Shown here: positions 43,209-50,697 of the stretch, in pieces
Position numbering within the stretch: the first letter of the stretch is position 1
How the letters are laid out: each line of letters opens with the position of its first letter
DNA from: JABMMZ01 sp040403495
GTDB taxonomy: Bacteria > Bacteroidota > Bacteroidia > NS11-12g > UBA955
NCBI GenBank assembly: GCA_040403495.1
Contig: JBBAKM010000011.1
Span: 22,586-86,585 of the forward strand
Length of the DNA: 64,000 bases
Direction: 5' to 3'
Position numbers and translations under genes: made by a program
The notes under the pieces: generated by a model
Seen by the model: only the letters and a program-made list of their open reading frames with translations
Database searches by the model: none
Told to the model about the DNA's origin: nothing

Positions 43209-44462
43209 TTAGAGGTCGATTTTATCAATTTCTTTCATCAACCTATCTGTTTCACTTAATGCCACTATGATTTTTTGATAGTGCAAAATATCATCAAATT
43301 CGAGTTTGCGATCCTTGCGGTCTTTGAGCCATTTTTGTGCTGGCTGATAACCACCAATAAAACACTTCCATGCCTTGAGTGGCACATTGGCGAAATATTG
43401 GGTTTCATTGATATAAACATTCCCTTGCAAATCCCCTGTTTTCTCATTTTGTGGAATTGGAAAATAGTGTGGTTTTACAACCACATTGTCCCCATCAATC
43501 GGATATTGTGTGATGTAATTCTCTACTACAGAACTTTCCAATAAATGAATTTGCCTGATTTCTCCACCTAATTTTACCAATTGCCAAAAGGTTTCTTTGT
43601 CTTTAGGATAAGGCACTCTAGGAAAATCTATTTTCAAAAACTCTTTGTACTTCTCACGGTAAGTATGAGAATGTAAAGCCGCATAGATGTAATCCAAAAT
43701 ATCAATCGGAGCATATACCCCAAGCTCCCCAAACTCCCCAAGCTCCCCAAGCTCCCCTCCTTCCAAAGGAGGGGCAGGGGTGGTTGTTACCTCAACCACA
43801 TCACTTGCCAAACCCCCATTTTCAGGAATAATCTTACTCCACCCAAAACTTTCTTTTATTTCATCTAAAACCTGTTCAGTTTGTTCAAAGACTAATTTGT
43901 TTTCAAATCGTAATACTTTGATGCCATAATACTTTAAAAACAAGGTTCTTTCTGCATCTTTTAGTTGTGCTGTTTCATTAAAATGCACTTCACCATCTAA
44001 TTCAATTGCCAGTTTTTCGCTAGGACAGTAAAAATCTAAAATATAATTACCTACGCTGTGTTGCCTTCTGAACTTTCTACCTTCTAATTTAGAGTTTTGA
44101 ACCAAAGTCCAGAACTTAGCTTCTGCTGGTGTTAAGTTGTTTCTAAGCTTTTTTCTAAAAGTTTTTAGGTATGGAAGATTGTTAAGTTGGTGTTTGTTAA
44201 TTGCTCTTGGACTAATTTGTTGTTTGTTGTTTTCAACCACCCCTAGCCCCTCCTTCAAAAGGAGGGGAGCTGGTTTTTCGGGTACGAAAGTTAATCCTAA
44301 TTTATCTGCTATTTGCTTTATAATTTCTGGGATTAGATTGGGGGTTCGACCTTGCGCTAAGCTTTCTAAAAGTTGTTGTAAATCTCCAGGAAAAGTATGC
44401 TCGGTTGCATTACCCAATTTATATAGTTTATTAATGTTGTCTAAGTATTGTTCTAAAGTCAT
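43209..44462 (-). CDS. Deleted restriction-modification gene carrying an in-frame DUF559 nuclease insert
   Basis: The 417-codon frame (ATG 44462; an upstream ATG at 44486 is possible) is a chimera. Residues 1-42 (MTLEQYLDNINKLYKLGNAT) are the N-terminus of a type IIG/ISP-like N6-adenine methyltransferase-nuclease; the join to LIPEIIKQIADKLGLTFVPEK skips the several-hundred-residue methyltransferase core. Then an insert (44272-43749) encodes a complete DUF559 domain (RNNLTPAEAKFW, SVGNYILDFYCPSEKLAIEL, DGEVHF). After it the C-terminal region of the host enzyme resumes (YAPIDILDYIYAALHS, LEFDDILHYQKIIVALSETD). It is probably not a working restriction enzyme; the nuclease domain looks intact. 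Confidence 0.8.
   Translation of the reverse strand: MTLEQYLDNINKLYKLGNATEHTFPGDLQQLLESLAQGRTPNLIPEIIKQIADKLGLTFVPEKPAPLLLKEGLGVVENNKQQISPRAINKHQLNNLPYLKTFRKKLRNNLTPAEAKFWTLVQNSKLEGRKFRRQHSVGNYILDFYCPSEKLAIELDGEVHFNETAQLKDAERTLFLKYYGIKVLRFENKLVFEQTEQVLDEIKESFGWSKIIPENGGLASDVVEVTTTPAPPLEGGELGELGEFGELGVYAPIDILDYIYAALHSHTYREKYKEFLKIDFPRVPYPKDKETFWQLVKLGGEIRQIHLLESSVVENYITQYPIDGDNVVVKPHYFPIPQNEKTGDLQGNVYINETQYFANVPLKAWKCFIGGYQPAQKWLKDRKDRKLEFDDILHYQKIIVALSETDRLMKEIDKIDL
43749..44272 (-). mobile_element. DUF559 module with 38-bp hairpin terminal inverted repeats
   Basis: The ends are near-perfect inverted repeats: 44234-44272 (CAACCACCCCTAGCCCCTCC...) and the reverse complement of 43749-43786. 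Each end contains a hairpin with nine-base arms (CCCCTCCTT/AAGGAGGGG) and a three-base loop. Between them is one DUF559 endonuclease domain of about 115 residues. On one side follow four near-copies of GGGGAGCTT (43718-43757). The whole unit is inserted in frame, its ends being translated (PAPLLLKEGLGVV and TTPAPPLEGGELGELGEFGE). It looks like a mobile unit without a transposase. Confidence 0.75.
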
Positions 44463-44754
44463 TAATTTTGTTTTCAAATTTTTCAAAGTTGATAAGTTTA
44501 TGGGGCTTTAAATAGACTATAGTTAAAACTGTAATTAATATCCCAATAGTTAGTATTCTGTGTTTGTTTTTGAACTTTTCTTTGATAGCAATATAAAGTT
44601 GTCGCAACATCTCAACTCCAAGTCCCGCAAAAACAAAAACTAAAATAAAAAAAGCAGGAATTTCAAAATCTCCAAGGTCATCAAACCAATAGTAAGAAGT
44701 GTTTACTAAAAGAAAGAAAACAATAGTTGTTATTAGGAGTCCTTTGTTCTTCAA
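44431..44754 (-). CDS. Small membrane protein, unknown
   Basis: The 107-residue protein has three hydrophobic segments (GLLITTIVFFLLVNTSYYW, IPAFFILVFVFAGLGVEML, ILTIGILITVLTIVYL). Its last ten or so codons overlap the start of the chimeric restriction gene, in another frame, so the original C-terminus may have been replaced by insertion. Function unknown. Confidence 0.5.
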   Translation of the reverse strand: MKNKGLLITTIVFFLLVNTSYYWFDDLGDFEIPAFFILVFVFAGLGVEMLRQLYIAIKEKFKNKHRILTIGILITVLTIVYLKPHKLINFEKFENKINDFRTILRQH

Positions 44755-44807
44755 TGTGTCTGTTTTTATTTAAGTTGTCTGCTGATGGTTTGGGGCTTAG
44801 CAAATTA

Positions 44808-44849
44808 GTCAATTTTCTTCATCTGAAGCAGTGGTTTGCGAAGTACTGT
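44808..44849. repeat. 40-bp dispersed repeat, copy C
   Basis: GTCAATTTTCTTCATCTGAA then GCAGTGGTTTGCGAAGTACTGT, six mismatches to copy B over about 40 bases. It lies between two reverse-strand genes, on the 3' side of the membrane protein at 44920. Confidence 0.8.
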
Positions 44850-44919
44850 TAGGATGCATAGGACCGATCAATTTACCAATTGAAAAAAAAGCGTAGCTCA
44901 ACCCTGTTGGTATAGTAAT

Positions 44920-45567
44920 TCATCTTGTCGTTAGTTGTTTTATCAAGATGATATGTGTCAAAAAAACAATCGGAACTATAAATGAAGGAAGTAATATATA
45001 TGGAAATGACAGTACCGCTATATTAGGTTGTTCAAAAGCGAGTTGTTGAATAGGTAAAGGGGCTGATAAGATAGCTATTACTAAAATATTCATTAAAAAC
45101 AAAAGTCCAATAATATTCCAAATCAGAATTGTTTTTGTGCCAAGATTGACTTTGAATAATTGACTTAGAATGAAAAATATAAGTGCTGATATACCAATAA
45201 TAATATCAAAGTTTAAACCATTAAAAGTCATAATTTCAGGTACTTGCTTTCGTAAAAACAAGAAATGCAACGTTATTTCTACTGGAATACGTAATGCGTG
45301 AACTAGCATTGCATAACGATAATCTAAGGAAACAATTTTAAGATTTGAGTATAGAAAAGCTATGAAAACAATATTGCCAATCAACACAATCAAAAACCTT
45401 GGTGGGATAGTATTTGTGTTTTGAAAAAAGCCTGTTAGTGATATAAAACTAATTAAAATGAGCCATGAAATGGAAACAATTAAAACTCTCTTATTCCTAT
45501 CTGTCCCTAAATAGAAAAACAAGAGCACTAAAAGAGTCGTTATTATAAAACCGATATTTATATCCAT
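44920..45567 (-). CDS. Polytopic membrane protein, unknown
   Basis: The 215-residue protein has seven predicted helices (for example FIITTLLVLLFFYLGT, ILIWNIIGLLFLMNILVIAI, IVFLTHIILIKQL). There are conserved-looking charged residues between helices (LDYRYAMLVHALRIPVEI). It starts immediately after the stop of the DUF4287/DUF5655 gene, so it ends a Crp-led operon of five genes. Confidence 0.6.
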   Translation of the reverse strand: MDINIGFIITTLLVLLFFYLGTDRNKRVLIVSISWLILISFISLTGFFQNTNTIPPRFLIVLIGNIVFIAFLYSNLKIVSLDYRYAMLVHALRIPVEITLHFLFLRKQVPEIMTFNGLNFDIIIGISALIFFILSQLFKVNLGTKTILIWNIIGLLFLMNILVIAILSAPLPIQQLAFEQPNIAVLSFPYILLPSFIVPIVFLTHIILIKQLTTR

Positions 45568-46119
45568 TTAGCCTGCTTGTTCATAAGCCAATTTTATCCA
45601 ATCTATTACTTCTTTATTAATTTCAGCGATGTCAGATAAGTTGATTTTATGAGAACACATTGCCATAGGTTTTTCAGCTTCTAATTTACCTTTGGCTTCT
45701 ATACCTTTGAGATTAAAACCTATTTCAAATCTTGATTTTGATGCAGGATTAAGCGTTACAAATTGCTTTTTTCGTCTCAAACTTACGTAAGCTTTTTTAG
45801 GTGAGATTTCAAAATCACCATCAAACTGATTTATTTCTGAAATCAATTTGTCATAAAAAGCTTTCAAGTGTTCTTTACCTTTGTATTGGTTTGTGATTAG
45901 TTCGTCTGTATCTGATGTTGATGCAGCATATGAACCCAATACTTTTGAAGCAATAGTTGTGGCGTATCCGTGAGTGATATTGTGGGCTTCTTTTAAATAC
46001 TTCACAATTTCACCGTGTTTACTAAGGTTTTGTTTACTGATTACAATTTTCCATTCATCTATGGAATGACCTGTTTTAGATTTCAGGTTCTCTATCATTG
46101 TTAGTTCTGCCTTGTCCAT
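45568..46119 (-). CDS. DUF4287/DUF5655 domain protein
   Basis: The 183-residue soluble protein has an N-terminal DUF4287 part (MIENLKSKTGHSIDEWKIVI, KEAHNITHGYATTIA) and a C-terminal DUF5655 part (HLKAFYDKLISEINQF, SPKKAYVSLRRKKQFVTLNP). The combination is common in Bacteroidota and Actinobacteria; DUF5655 has a MmcQ/YjbR-like look. Function unknown. Spacing to its neighbours is 0 and 5 bases. Confidence 0.75.
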   Translation of the reverse strand: MDKAELTMIENLKSKTGHSIDEWKIVISKQNLSKHGEIVKYLKEAHNITHGYATTIASKVLGSYAASTSDTDELITNQYKGKEHLKAFYDKLISEINQFDGDFEISPKKAYVSLRRKKQFVTLNPASKSRFEIGFNLKGIEAKGKLEAEKPMAMCSHKINLSDIAEINKEVIDWIKLAYEQAG

Positions 46120-46124
46120 AGTAT

Positions 46125-46670
46125 TTAATTTTTATTTTCAACGGCTATCTTTAACAAGTTTAAACCTTGTTGATTGGTTTTTTCCATTTCGGATTTTGCT
46201 CCAAACAACCACATAAAAAATGCGTCAACTAAACCTGATTCTAATTTAAAATCTTGTTTAACTTCTATGCCGTTTGCTGTTTCGGTAAAGTAATAGTCAA
46301 ATGTTGGTTTTGCTACAAAGGGTTTTTGAATGTCACACATCATACCCACAAAATTGAGTTCATCAATTTTTAAGATTTCCTGGTAACCTAAATCTTTACC
46401 TTTATTTCCGTTCCAATGGTATTGTGCGCCAACTTTTCCGTCGGTTCCTTTTACTTCATACTTCTGTGTTGGGTCTTGTGCCAAAAATGGCGACCATTTT
46501 GGGAAGTTTTGTAAGTACTTTACCATGTCAAAAACTTCTTGTTTAGTTCCCTTTATGGTAACGGTTTTAATGATTTGAATTGATTTCAAACCATTGGCTT
46601 TATACAAACCAAATCCTATGAATGCTACAAGAGCGATTCCAATTATTGCAAATATCATTTTTTTGTTCAT
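46125..46670 (-). CDS. SRPBCC (START/Bet v1-like) family protein
   Basis: The 181-residue product has one N-terminal helix (MIFAIIGIALVAFIGFGLY) that anchors it, then a polyketide-cyclase/SRPBCC domain (QIIKTVTIKGTKQEVFDMVK, WSPFLAQDP, ETANGIEVKQDFKLESG). This fold binds hydrophobic ligands. It is in an operon with YCII and DUF4287 genes, a set often seen together in soil and aquatic Bacteroidota. Confidence 0.82.
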   Translation of the reverse strand: MNKKMIFAIIGIALVAFIGFGLYKANGLKSIQIIKTVTIKGTKQEVFDMVKYLQNFPKWSPFLAQDPTQKYEVKGTDGKVGAQYHWNGNKGKDLGYQEILKIDELNFVGMMCDIQKPFVAKPTFDYYFTETANGIEVKQDFKLESGLVDAFFMWLFGAKSEMEKTNQQGLNLLKIAVENKN

Positions 46671-46686
46671 TTTAAAAAGTTTATAA

Positions 46687-47034
46687 TTAGTTCATTGGTA
46701 TTACATCTCTGACTTCTACTGTGCCACCCATAAAAAGTATTGGGCATTTTTTTGCAAGTTCTGTGGCTGATTCTATTGATTCGGCTTTTAAAACCATATT
46801 ACCACCTATGGTTTGTCCTTCTACAATATGAAAACCGTTTTCTGTGCTTTGATTGGCAAAAATTTTTTTTCCTTCAAAGCCCAATTGGTGCGTACTTACC
46901 AATTTCCCTTGCATTGCAATTCCACCAATAAATTCTCCCCAATGTTTGTGCATTTCTGATATTTGTTGTACTGTCGGCTCTTCGTTGCTCGGTTCGTATC
47001 TGAAAAGCAACATAAATTCTTTTAACTGTGACAT
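46687..47034 (-). CDS. YCII/DGPF-family protein
   Basis: The 115-residue protein matches the YCII-related (DGPF) fold: EFMLLFRYEPSNEEPTVQQI, GEFIGGIAMQGKLVSTHQLG, ESIESATELAKKCPILFMGG. It is small, cytosolic and of unknown chemistry; the family is often linked to sigma-ECF operons. Here it follows a Crp/Fnr regulator by 79 bases. Confidence 0.85.
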   Translation of the reverse strand: MSQLKEFMLLFRYEPSNEEPTVQQISEMHKHWGEFIGGIAMQGKLVSTHQLGFEGKKIFANQSTENGFHIVEGQTIGGNMVLKAESIESATELAKKCPILFMGGTVEVRDVIPMN

Positions 47035-47113
47035 ATTTTAAATTTTAATAATTAATGATGATGCAAAATTCATCCAAATAAAAAAAATAAATCTTGCCAT
47101 ATGGCAAGAAATT

Positions 47114-47695
47114 TTATTCGTTAGAAATTTCCTTCCTAATTCGGCTCAATGAAGTGTCTGTTATGCCCAAATATGTGGCTATGTGTTTTAGAGATACATT
47201 TTGTACAATATGAGGTTTTTCTTTAAGTAGTTTTAAATAACGGTCTTTGGCTTGGTCGGCTATCATGGAAATACTATGGCTTTTTAAAGCAAAATAACTA
47301 CCTACTAATGTTGTTCGTCCTTGTTCTCTAAAATTTCGGATGCTATGAAAAAGTTCTTGAAATGTGTCAAAGTCTAATTGCCAGCAAACACAATCCGAAA
47401 GTGCTTGAATATTCTCTCTTGTCGGATTTCTTAAAAAGAAAGAAGGCCAGTCGATAACTATATTGCCAACTGAAAAAAAGTTTGTTGTAATGTCATTTCC
47501 TTCAGTGTCCATAACGTAAGACCGTATAAACCCACTTTGAATAAACCAATAATTATTTGCTGTTTTACCTTCTTCTAGTAGGAAACTATTCTTTTCGAAC
47601 GTTACTTGTTTAAATTTGGAAATTGTAATTTCCATTTCTTCTTTAGACATATCCGTTTTGCCAAAGACCTTGTTTAAGAAATGAGCTTCTGTCAT
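47114..47695 (-). CDS. Crp/Fnr family transcriptional regulator
   Basis: The 193-residue protein has a cyclic-nucleotide-binding-like domain (FEKNSFLLEEGKTANNYWFI, GFIRSYVMDTEGNDITTNFF) and a C-terminal helix-turn-helix (LKHIATYLGITDTSLSRIRK). It lacks the Cys cluster of Fnr. It heads the reverse-strand group of YCII, SRPBCC, DUF4287/DUF5655 and membrane protein and probably regulates it. Confidence 0.9.
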   Translation of the reverse strand: MTEAHFLNKVFGKTDMSKEEMEITISKFKQVTFEKNSFLLEEGKTANNYWFIQSGFIRSYVMDTEGNDITTNFFSVGNIVIDWPSFFLRNPTRENIQALSDCVCWQLDFDTFQELFHSIRNFREQGRTTLVGSYFALKSHSISMIADQAKDRYLKLLKEKPHIVQNVSLKHIATYLGITDTSLSRIRKEISNE

Positions 47696-47820
47696 ATTTA
47701 AATTTTAATTTTTTTGTTACGTTTTGATTTTCAGTTTTACTAACAACTTACATTTATACCTGATGAAATCAGACTTATAGAACCATATTGTGTTGTATAA
47801 GAATGACTTGAATTAGTCTT

Positions 47821-47872
47821 TTTTAGTTGTTTTACAAAAATGCGTTTTATTTTTTAAACTAACAAAATAAAA
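47821..47872 (-). repeat. Promoter-like sequence shared by two accessory genes, copy 1
   Basis: TTTTAGTTGTTTTACAAAAA followed by TGCGTTTTATTTTTTAAACT is similar to 49706-49752 in the leader of the AlbA_2 gene. Read in reverse it holds a TTTTTGTAAAAC core that could be a -7 region. The 515-base gap 47696-48210 otherwise contains a phosphatase remnant. Confidence 0.4.
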
Positions 47873-47898
47873 TGGTACTTATTTACCAAAAGTTTTGT

Positions 47899-48125
47899 CT
47901 ACCCCAACAAATGTTCGGTTTGATTGTGTTCAACCACATCGAAACAGGTGCCGTTGAATTTTAAAACATACAAACACAAATTGCTGTGTCCCCATTTTTC
48001 CATGTCCTGAAGGGGTGTGTTGGTGAGCAAACACAAAAAACTGCGCATCGCTCTGCCATGCATGCAGATTAAGATGTTTTGTTTGGCTGTGTTTTACATT
48101 ATTTTGGCTAATCCTATTTAAGGGA
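47899..48125 (-). pseudogene. Stranded 3' end of the histidine phosphatase gene, copy A
   Basis: Reverse-strand codons at 47899-48069 read ICMHGRAMRSFLCLLTNTPL and continue to EHNQTEHLLG-stop, identical in protein to the end of the intact gene (51926-52096) except one residue (E for A). DNA differences are mostly synonymous. Upstream of that the match decays (AKIM then a stop) to about 48125. No start exists; it is a remnant. Confidence 0.92.
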
Positions 48126-48182
48126 CTGAAATAGGTAAGGGTGTCATGTTCTGAAAATTCAACTTCTTTTAAGGTTTTATTT

Positions 48183-48229
48183 TTGCCCCACTATTGCCCC
48201 AAATGCCCCACTATTGCCCCACTATTATA
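48183..48229. repeat. Tandem TGCCCCACTATT repeats at the gene 3' end
   Basis: Three near-copies of TGCCCCACTATT plus TGCCCCAAA overlap the 3' end of the AlbA_2/ATP-binding gene. In the gene frame they give IIVGQ-stop; in a shifted frame NSGAIVGH. Slippage would change the C-terminus. Confidence 0.7.
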
Positions 48230-49494
48230 TAGAATATATTTGATCCAGATGTTCCTTTTCTTGCAAATAATGTATATTTCTGTACCAAATCAGTTAACTC
48301 ATTTGTGGCGGTTCGTTTTGATACATTATTTATTTCCTGATAATCACTGTTTGTGATTTTATCCTTTTCTTTTGTATAAAGGACTGCTTTTACTTGTCTT
48401 TTGTTTAAACCTAAGTTAGTCAAATACTCTTCGTAATAAATATCTTTCCTGAACTCAACTAAGAAGTCAGAACCTTCAAAAGAGTAGCTTGGTGCAGGAA
48501 TATTTGCTTGAGAACAATAATAAATCATTTTCTCAATACCTCTTCCCCATGATTCAATGTAGCCGCATCTGAAAAGCGTATTCGCAATGTCAGGATTATA
48601 GGGCTTAGAAGCGTGCCTATTCAGTAGATTTGTTACCGTCCAATTATCGGGTAATTGGCCATCGTTCCATATCATTATTCGATCTTTATAAACCTTAATT
48701 TGAATGGGAGCACCACCCGAATAATCTTTGTGAGCAACAGCATTTAGTATGGCCTCTCGGATGGCTTCACTAGGATATTCATACGTTTCTACTCTGGAAA
48801 TCCCTTCATAGCTTATCAATGCTTTGATGTATTTTGTAAAAAGCAAATCCATTGTTTTCTCAATCTGCTCAAACAAATTACCGTGTGCCTCATCTTGATA
48901 CATCAAATCCGCTTCATTTTCGAAATAACCAATTTTGATGTAAGCTCCTGTTACATACCTTTCAGGTTTGGGATGAAAAAGTAAAATAGCGGCTCGTTTG
49001 AGAGTTTTTTCATCTTCTAAATACAATTGTAAGCTTTCCAAAAGTTCTTGATTTGTTCCTTCTAAATCCTCATAATCAAGACGTTTGCTTTTTGTTGCTT
49101 TTCTTCTGAAGAAATCAAAGGTCTCGTTTTTTAAGTCGTCTGTTGTGACATTAGGAATCGGCACTCCATCCCATTTTTTGCCTTGTTGTTGCAATAGAAA
49201 TTTAGTCAAAGCTGCACCTTTTAACTCCTGTAATGTGCTTCCACTTCTATAATAATATTTACCTCTTAAGCTAATAGGGAATGGATAGGGCTCAACCACA
49301 ATTTCCAAATAATCGTCGCCATTTGTTGTATGCAAATTTACATCTACCATTAAACCCAAGAAATCCCTAACTTGATTAGGTAAATCTTCTAAAAGTTTTT
49401 TGGCATTATCCAAATGTTTGCAGTTGCCATTGTCATCAATTCCTATAAACAAAGTTCCACCTTGAGCATTTGCAAAACCACATATCCATTTCAT
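48211..49494 (-). CDS. AlbA_2/ATP-binding putative transcriptional regulator (N-terminally shortened)
   Basis: The 427-residue protein has an AlbA_2 (Schlafen-like) domain (WICGFANAQGGTLFIGIDDN), a linker, an HATPase_c-like region (AIREAILNAVAHKDYSGGAP, DNWTVTNLLNRHASKPYNPD, GYIESWGRGIEKMI), and a C-terminal winged helix (SDYQEINNVSKRTATNELTD). The usual N-terminus is cut: upstream in frame I read SES-stop-NIEFKVTWRDEY, so a stop codon now precedes ATG 49494 and the EFK segment is lost. It lies between two stranded 3' ends of the phosphatase gene. Confidence 0.82.
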   Translation of the reverse strand: MKWICGFANAQGGTLFIGIDDNGNCKHLDNAKKLLEDLPNQVRDFLGLMVDVNLHTTNGDDYLEIVVEPYPFPISLRGKYYYRSGSTLQELKGAALTKFLLQQQGKKWDGVPIPNVTTDDLKNETFDFFRRKATKSKRLDYEDLEGTNQELLESLQLYLEDEKTLKRAAILLFHPKPERYVTGAYIKIGYFENEADLMYQDEAHGNLFEQIEKTMDLLFTKYIKALISYEGISRVETYEYPSEAIREAILNAVAHKDYSGGAPIQIKVYKDRIMIWNDGQLPDNWTVTNLLNRHASKPYNPDIANTLFRCGYIESWGRGIEKMIYYCSQANIPAPSYSFEGSDFLVEFRKDIYYEEYLTNLGLNKRQVKAVLYTKEKDKITNSDYQEINNVSKRTATNELTDLVQKYTLFARKGTSGSNIFYIIVGQ

Positions 49495-49705
49495 GTATTC
49501 ATCTCTCCAGGTTACTTTGAACTCAATATTTTACGATTCTGATGTCGCTAAGGGTATGTATTAATTTATAGGAGACTAGTTTACTCTTTTTGAAAATGTC
49601 AATTTCTTCTTTTTGTTTTTACTATGCGATAACATAATTACACTTTTTATTTCCAAAAATCTATCAAACAAATTACATGTATATAGGTCGGAAATGTCAG
49701 GCTAA

Positions 49706-49752
49706 ATTTTAGTTATTTTACAAATATGCAATATATTTTTTGAACGAGCAAA
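49706..49752 (-). repeat. Promoter-like sequence shared by two accessory genes, copy 2
   Basis: ATTTTAGTTATTTTACAAAT followed by ATGCAATATATTTTTTGAAC matches 47821-47872 in most positions. It sits between fragment B and the AlbA_2 gene. The remainder of 49495-49785 shows no gene. Confidence 0.4.
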
Positions 49753-49785
49753 AGTTGTGGTAGTTAATAATTTATTATGCAGAAT

Positions 49786-49830
49786 TTACCCCAACAAATG
49801 CGCTGTTTGATTGTGTTCTATGTCATCAAA
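49786..49830 (-). pseudogene. Stranded 3' end of the histidine phosphatase gene, copy B
   Basis: The reverse strand reads FDDIEHNQTAHLLG-stop against FDVVEHNQTAHLLG-stop in the intact gene. The stop is TAA instead of TAG, and the core 34 bases differ at one position. It is a third, independent version of this gene's end, located between the AlbA_2 gene and the AbiE pair. Confidence 0.85.
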
Positions 49831-49878
49831 ATATGGTGAGATTTTAATTGAAGGTTTAATGACTAAAATTCAATTTAT

Positions 49879-50697
49879 TCATTTCAGGTTCAGTTTTTTT
49901 AAATGCCTTTGCACCTCGCGTTCTACTTGTTCAAAGTCGGGCAAGTCTTTAATTTGTTCACTCATTGAACTTTGCCATCGACCTTTGTATTGCGGCAATC
50001 GTTCGGCTAATTTTTTCGTAAAATCTGTGTGATTTAATTCTTTGCTTTTACACTTTGTTTCGAATTCGCTCAAATAAAAATTAACATCCATTCTGTGTTG
50101 TTCCAAAAGATACCAAATGTCGTAAAAATCACGGGCTTGCATTCTTTGCATCACTGACCGCATTTTCTCCACTAATACCTCTTCTAATGGATAACACAAA
50201 AGTTGGTGTTCTTCCATATCGGTATAGTCAATGAAAACATCTTTCATTATTGGTTCAAAAACCAGTTGTTCGCTTCTCGAGATGTCAATTTTTACTCGTT
50301 TGTTATTTCCTTGTCCGCCAAGTGGGCCGATATAGCTAATGTAAAAGTTAATACTACCATCTTCGGGTTCGCCCAGATAGTTATCTAAATCAATGATTTC
50401 AAGTGGAATATTGGCTTCTTCCTTAATGAAGTCAAAGGTTTCCCTGAACCATTCAAAAATTTGTCCATTAGAAATTGGATTATTGATTAAGGTAAAGTCT
50501 AAGTCCTCTGAAAATCGGTAACCCTCAAAATAGATTTTCTTTAAAACAGTTCCTCCTTTAAAAACGATAACTTTTGAAAGTTGTTCATGTTGTGCAATCC
50601 CTTTTAATATCCATGAAAGAATATAGTCTTTTTCAATTTGCTGGTCACGGACGCCAACAGTTCTAGCTTTTTGTTGTATTTCTCCGGGTTTAATCAT
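49879..50697 (-). CDS. AbiEii/AbiGii-family nucleotidyltransferase toxin
   Basis: The 272-residue protein shows the polymerase-beta-like nucleotidyltransferase motifs of AbiEii: VFKGGTVLKKIYFEGYRFSE followed by DLDFTL (metal-binding Asp pair), KIDISRSEQL, and KMRSVMQRMQARDFYDIWYL. AbiEii toxins halt growth during phage infection, possibly by modifying tRNA. It overlaps the AbiEi antitoxin stop (ATGA), giving the usual antitoxin-then-toxin order. Confidence 0.93.
   Translation of the reverse strand: MIKPGEIQQKARTVGVRDQQIEKDYILSWILKGIAQHEQLSKVIVFKGGTVLKKIYFEGYRFSEDLDFTLINNPISNGQIFEWFRETFDFIKEEANIPLEIIDLDNYLGEPEDGSINFYISYIGPLGGQGNNKRVKIDISRSEQLVFEPIMKDVFIDYTDMEEHQLLCYPLEEVLVEKMRSVMQRMQARDFYDIWYLLEQHRMDVNFYLSEFETKCKSKELNHTDFTKKLAERLPQYKGRWQSSMSEQIKDLPDFEQVEREVQRHLKKLNLK

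Noticed and set aside
42560..44849. Integron cassette array with attC sites
   Set aside because: The repeats lack the inverted R''/R' core (GTTRRRY) pattern and no integrase gene is visible; only a cassette-like order remains.
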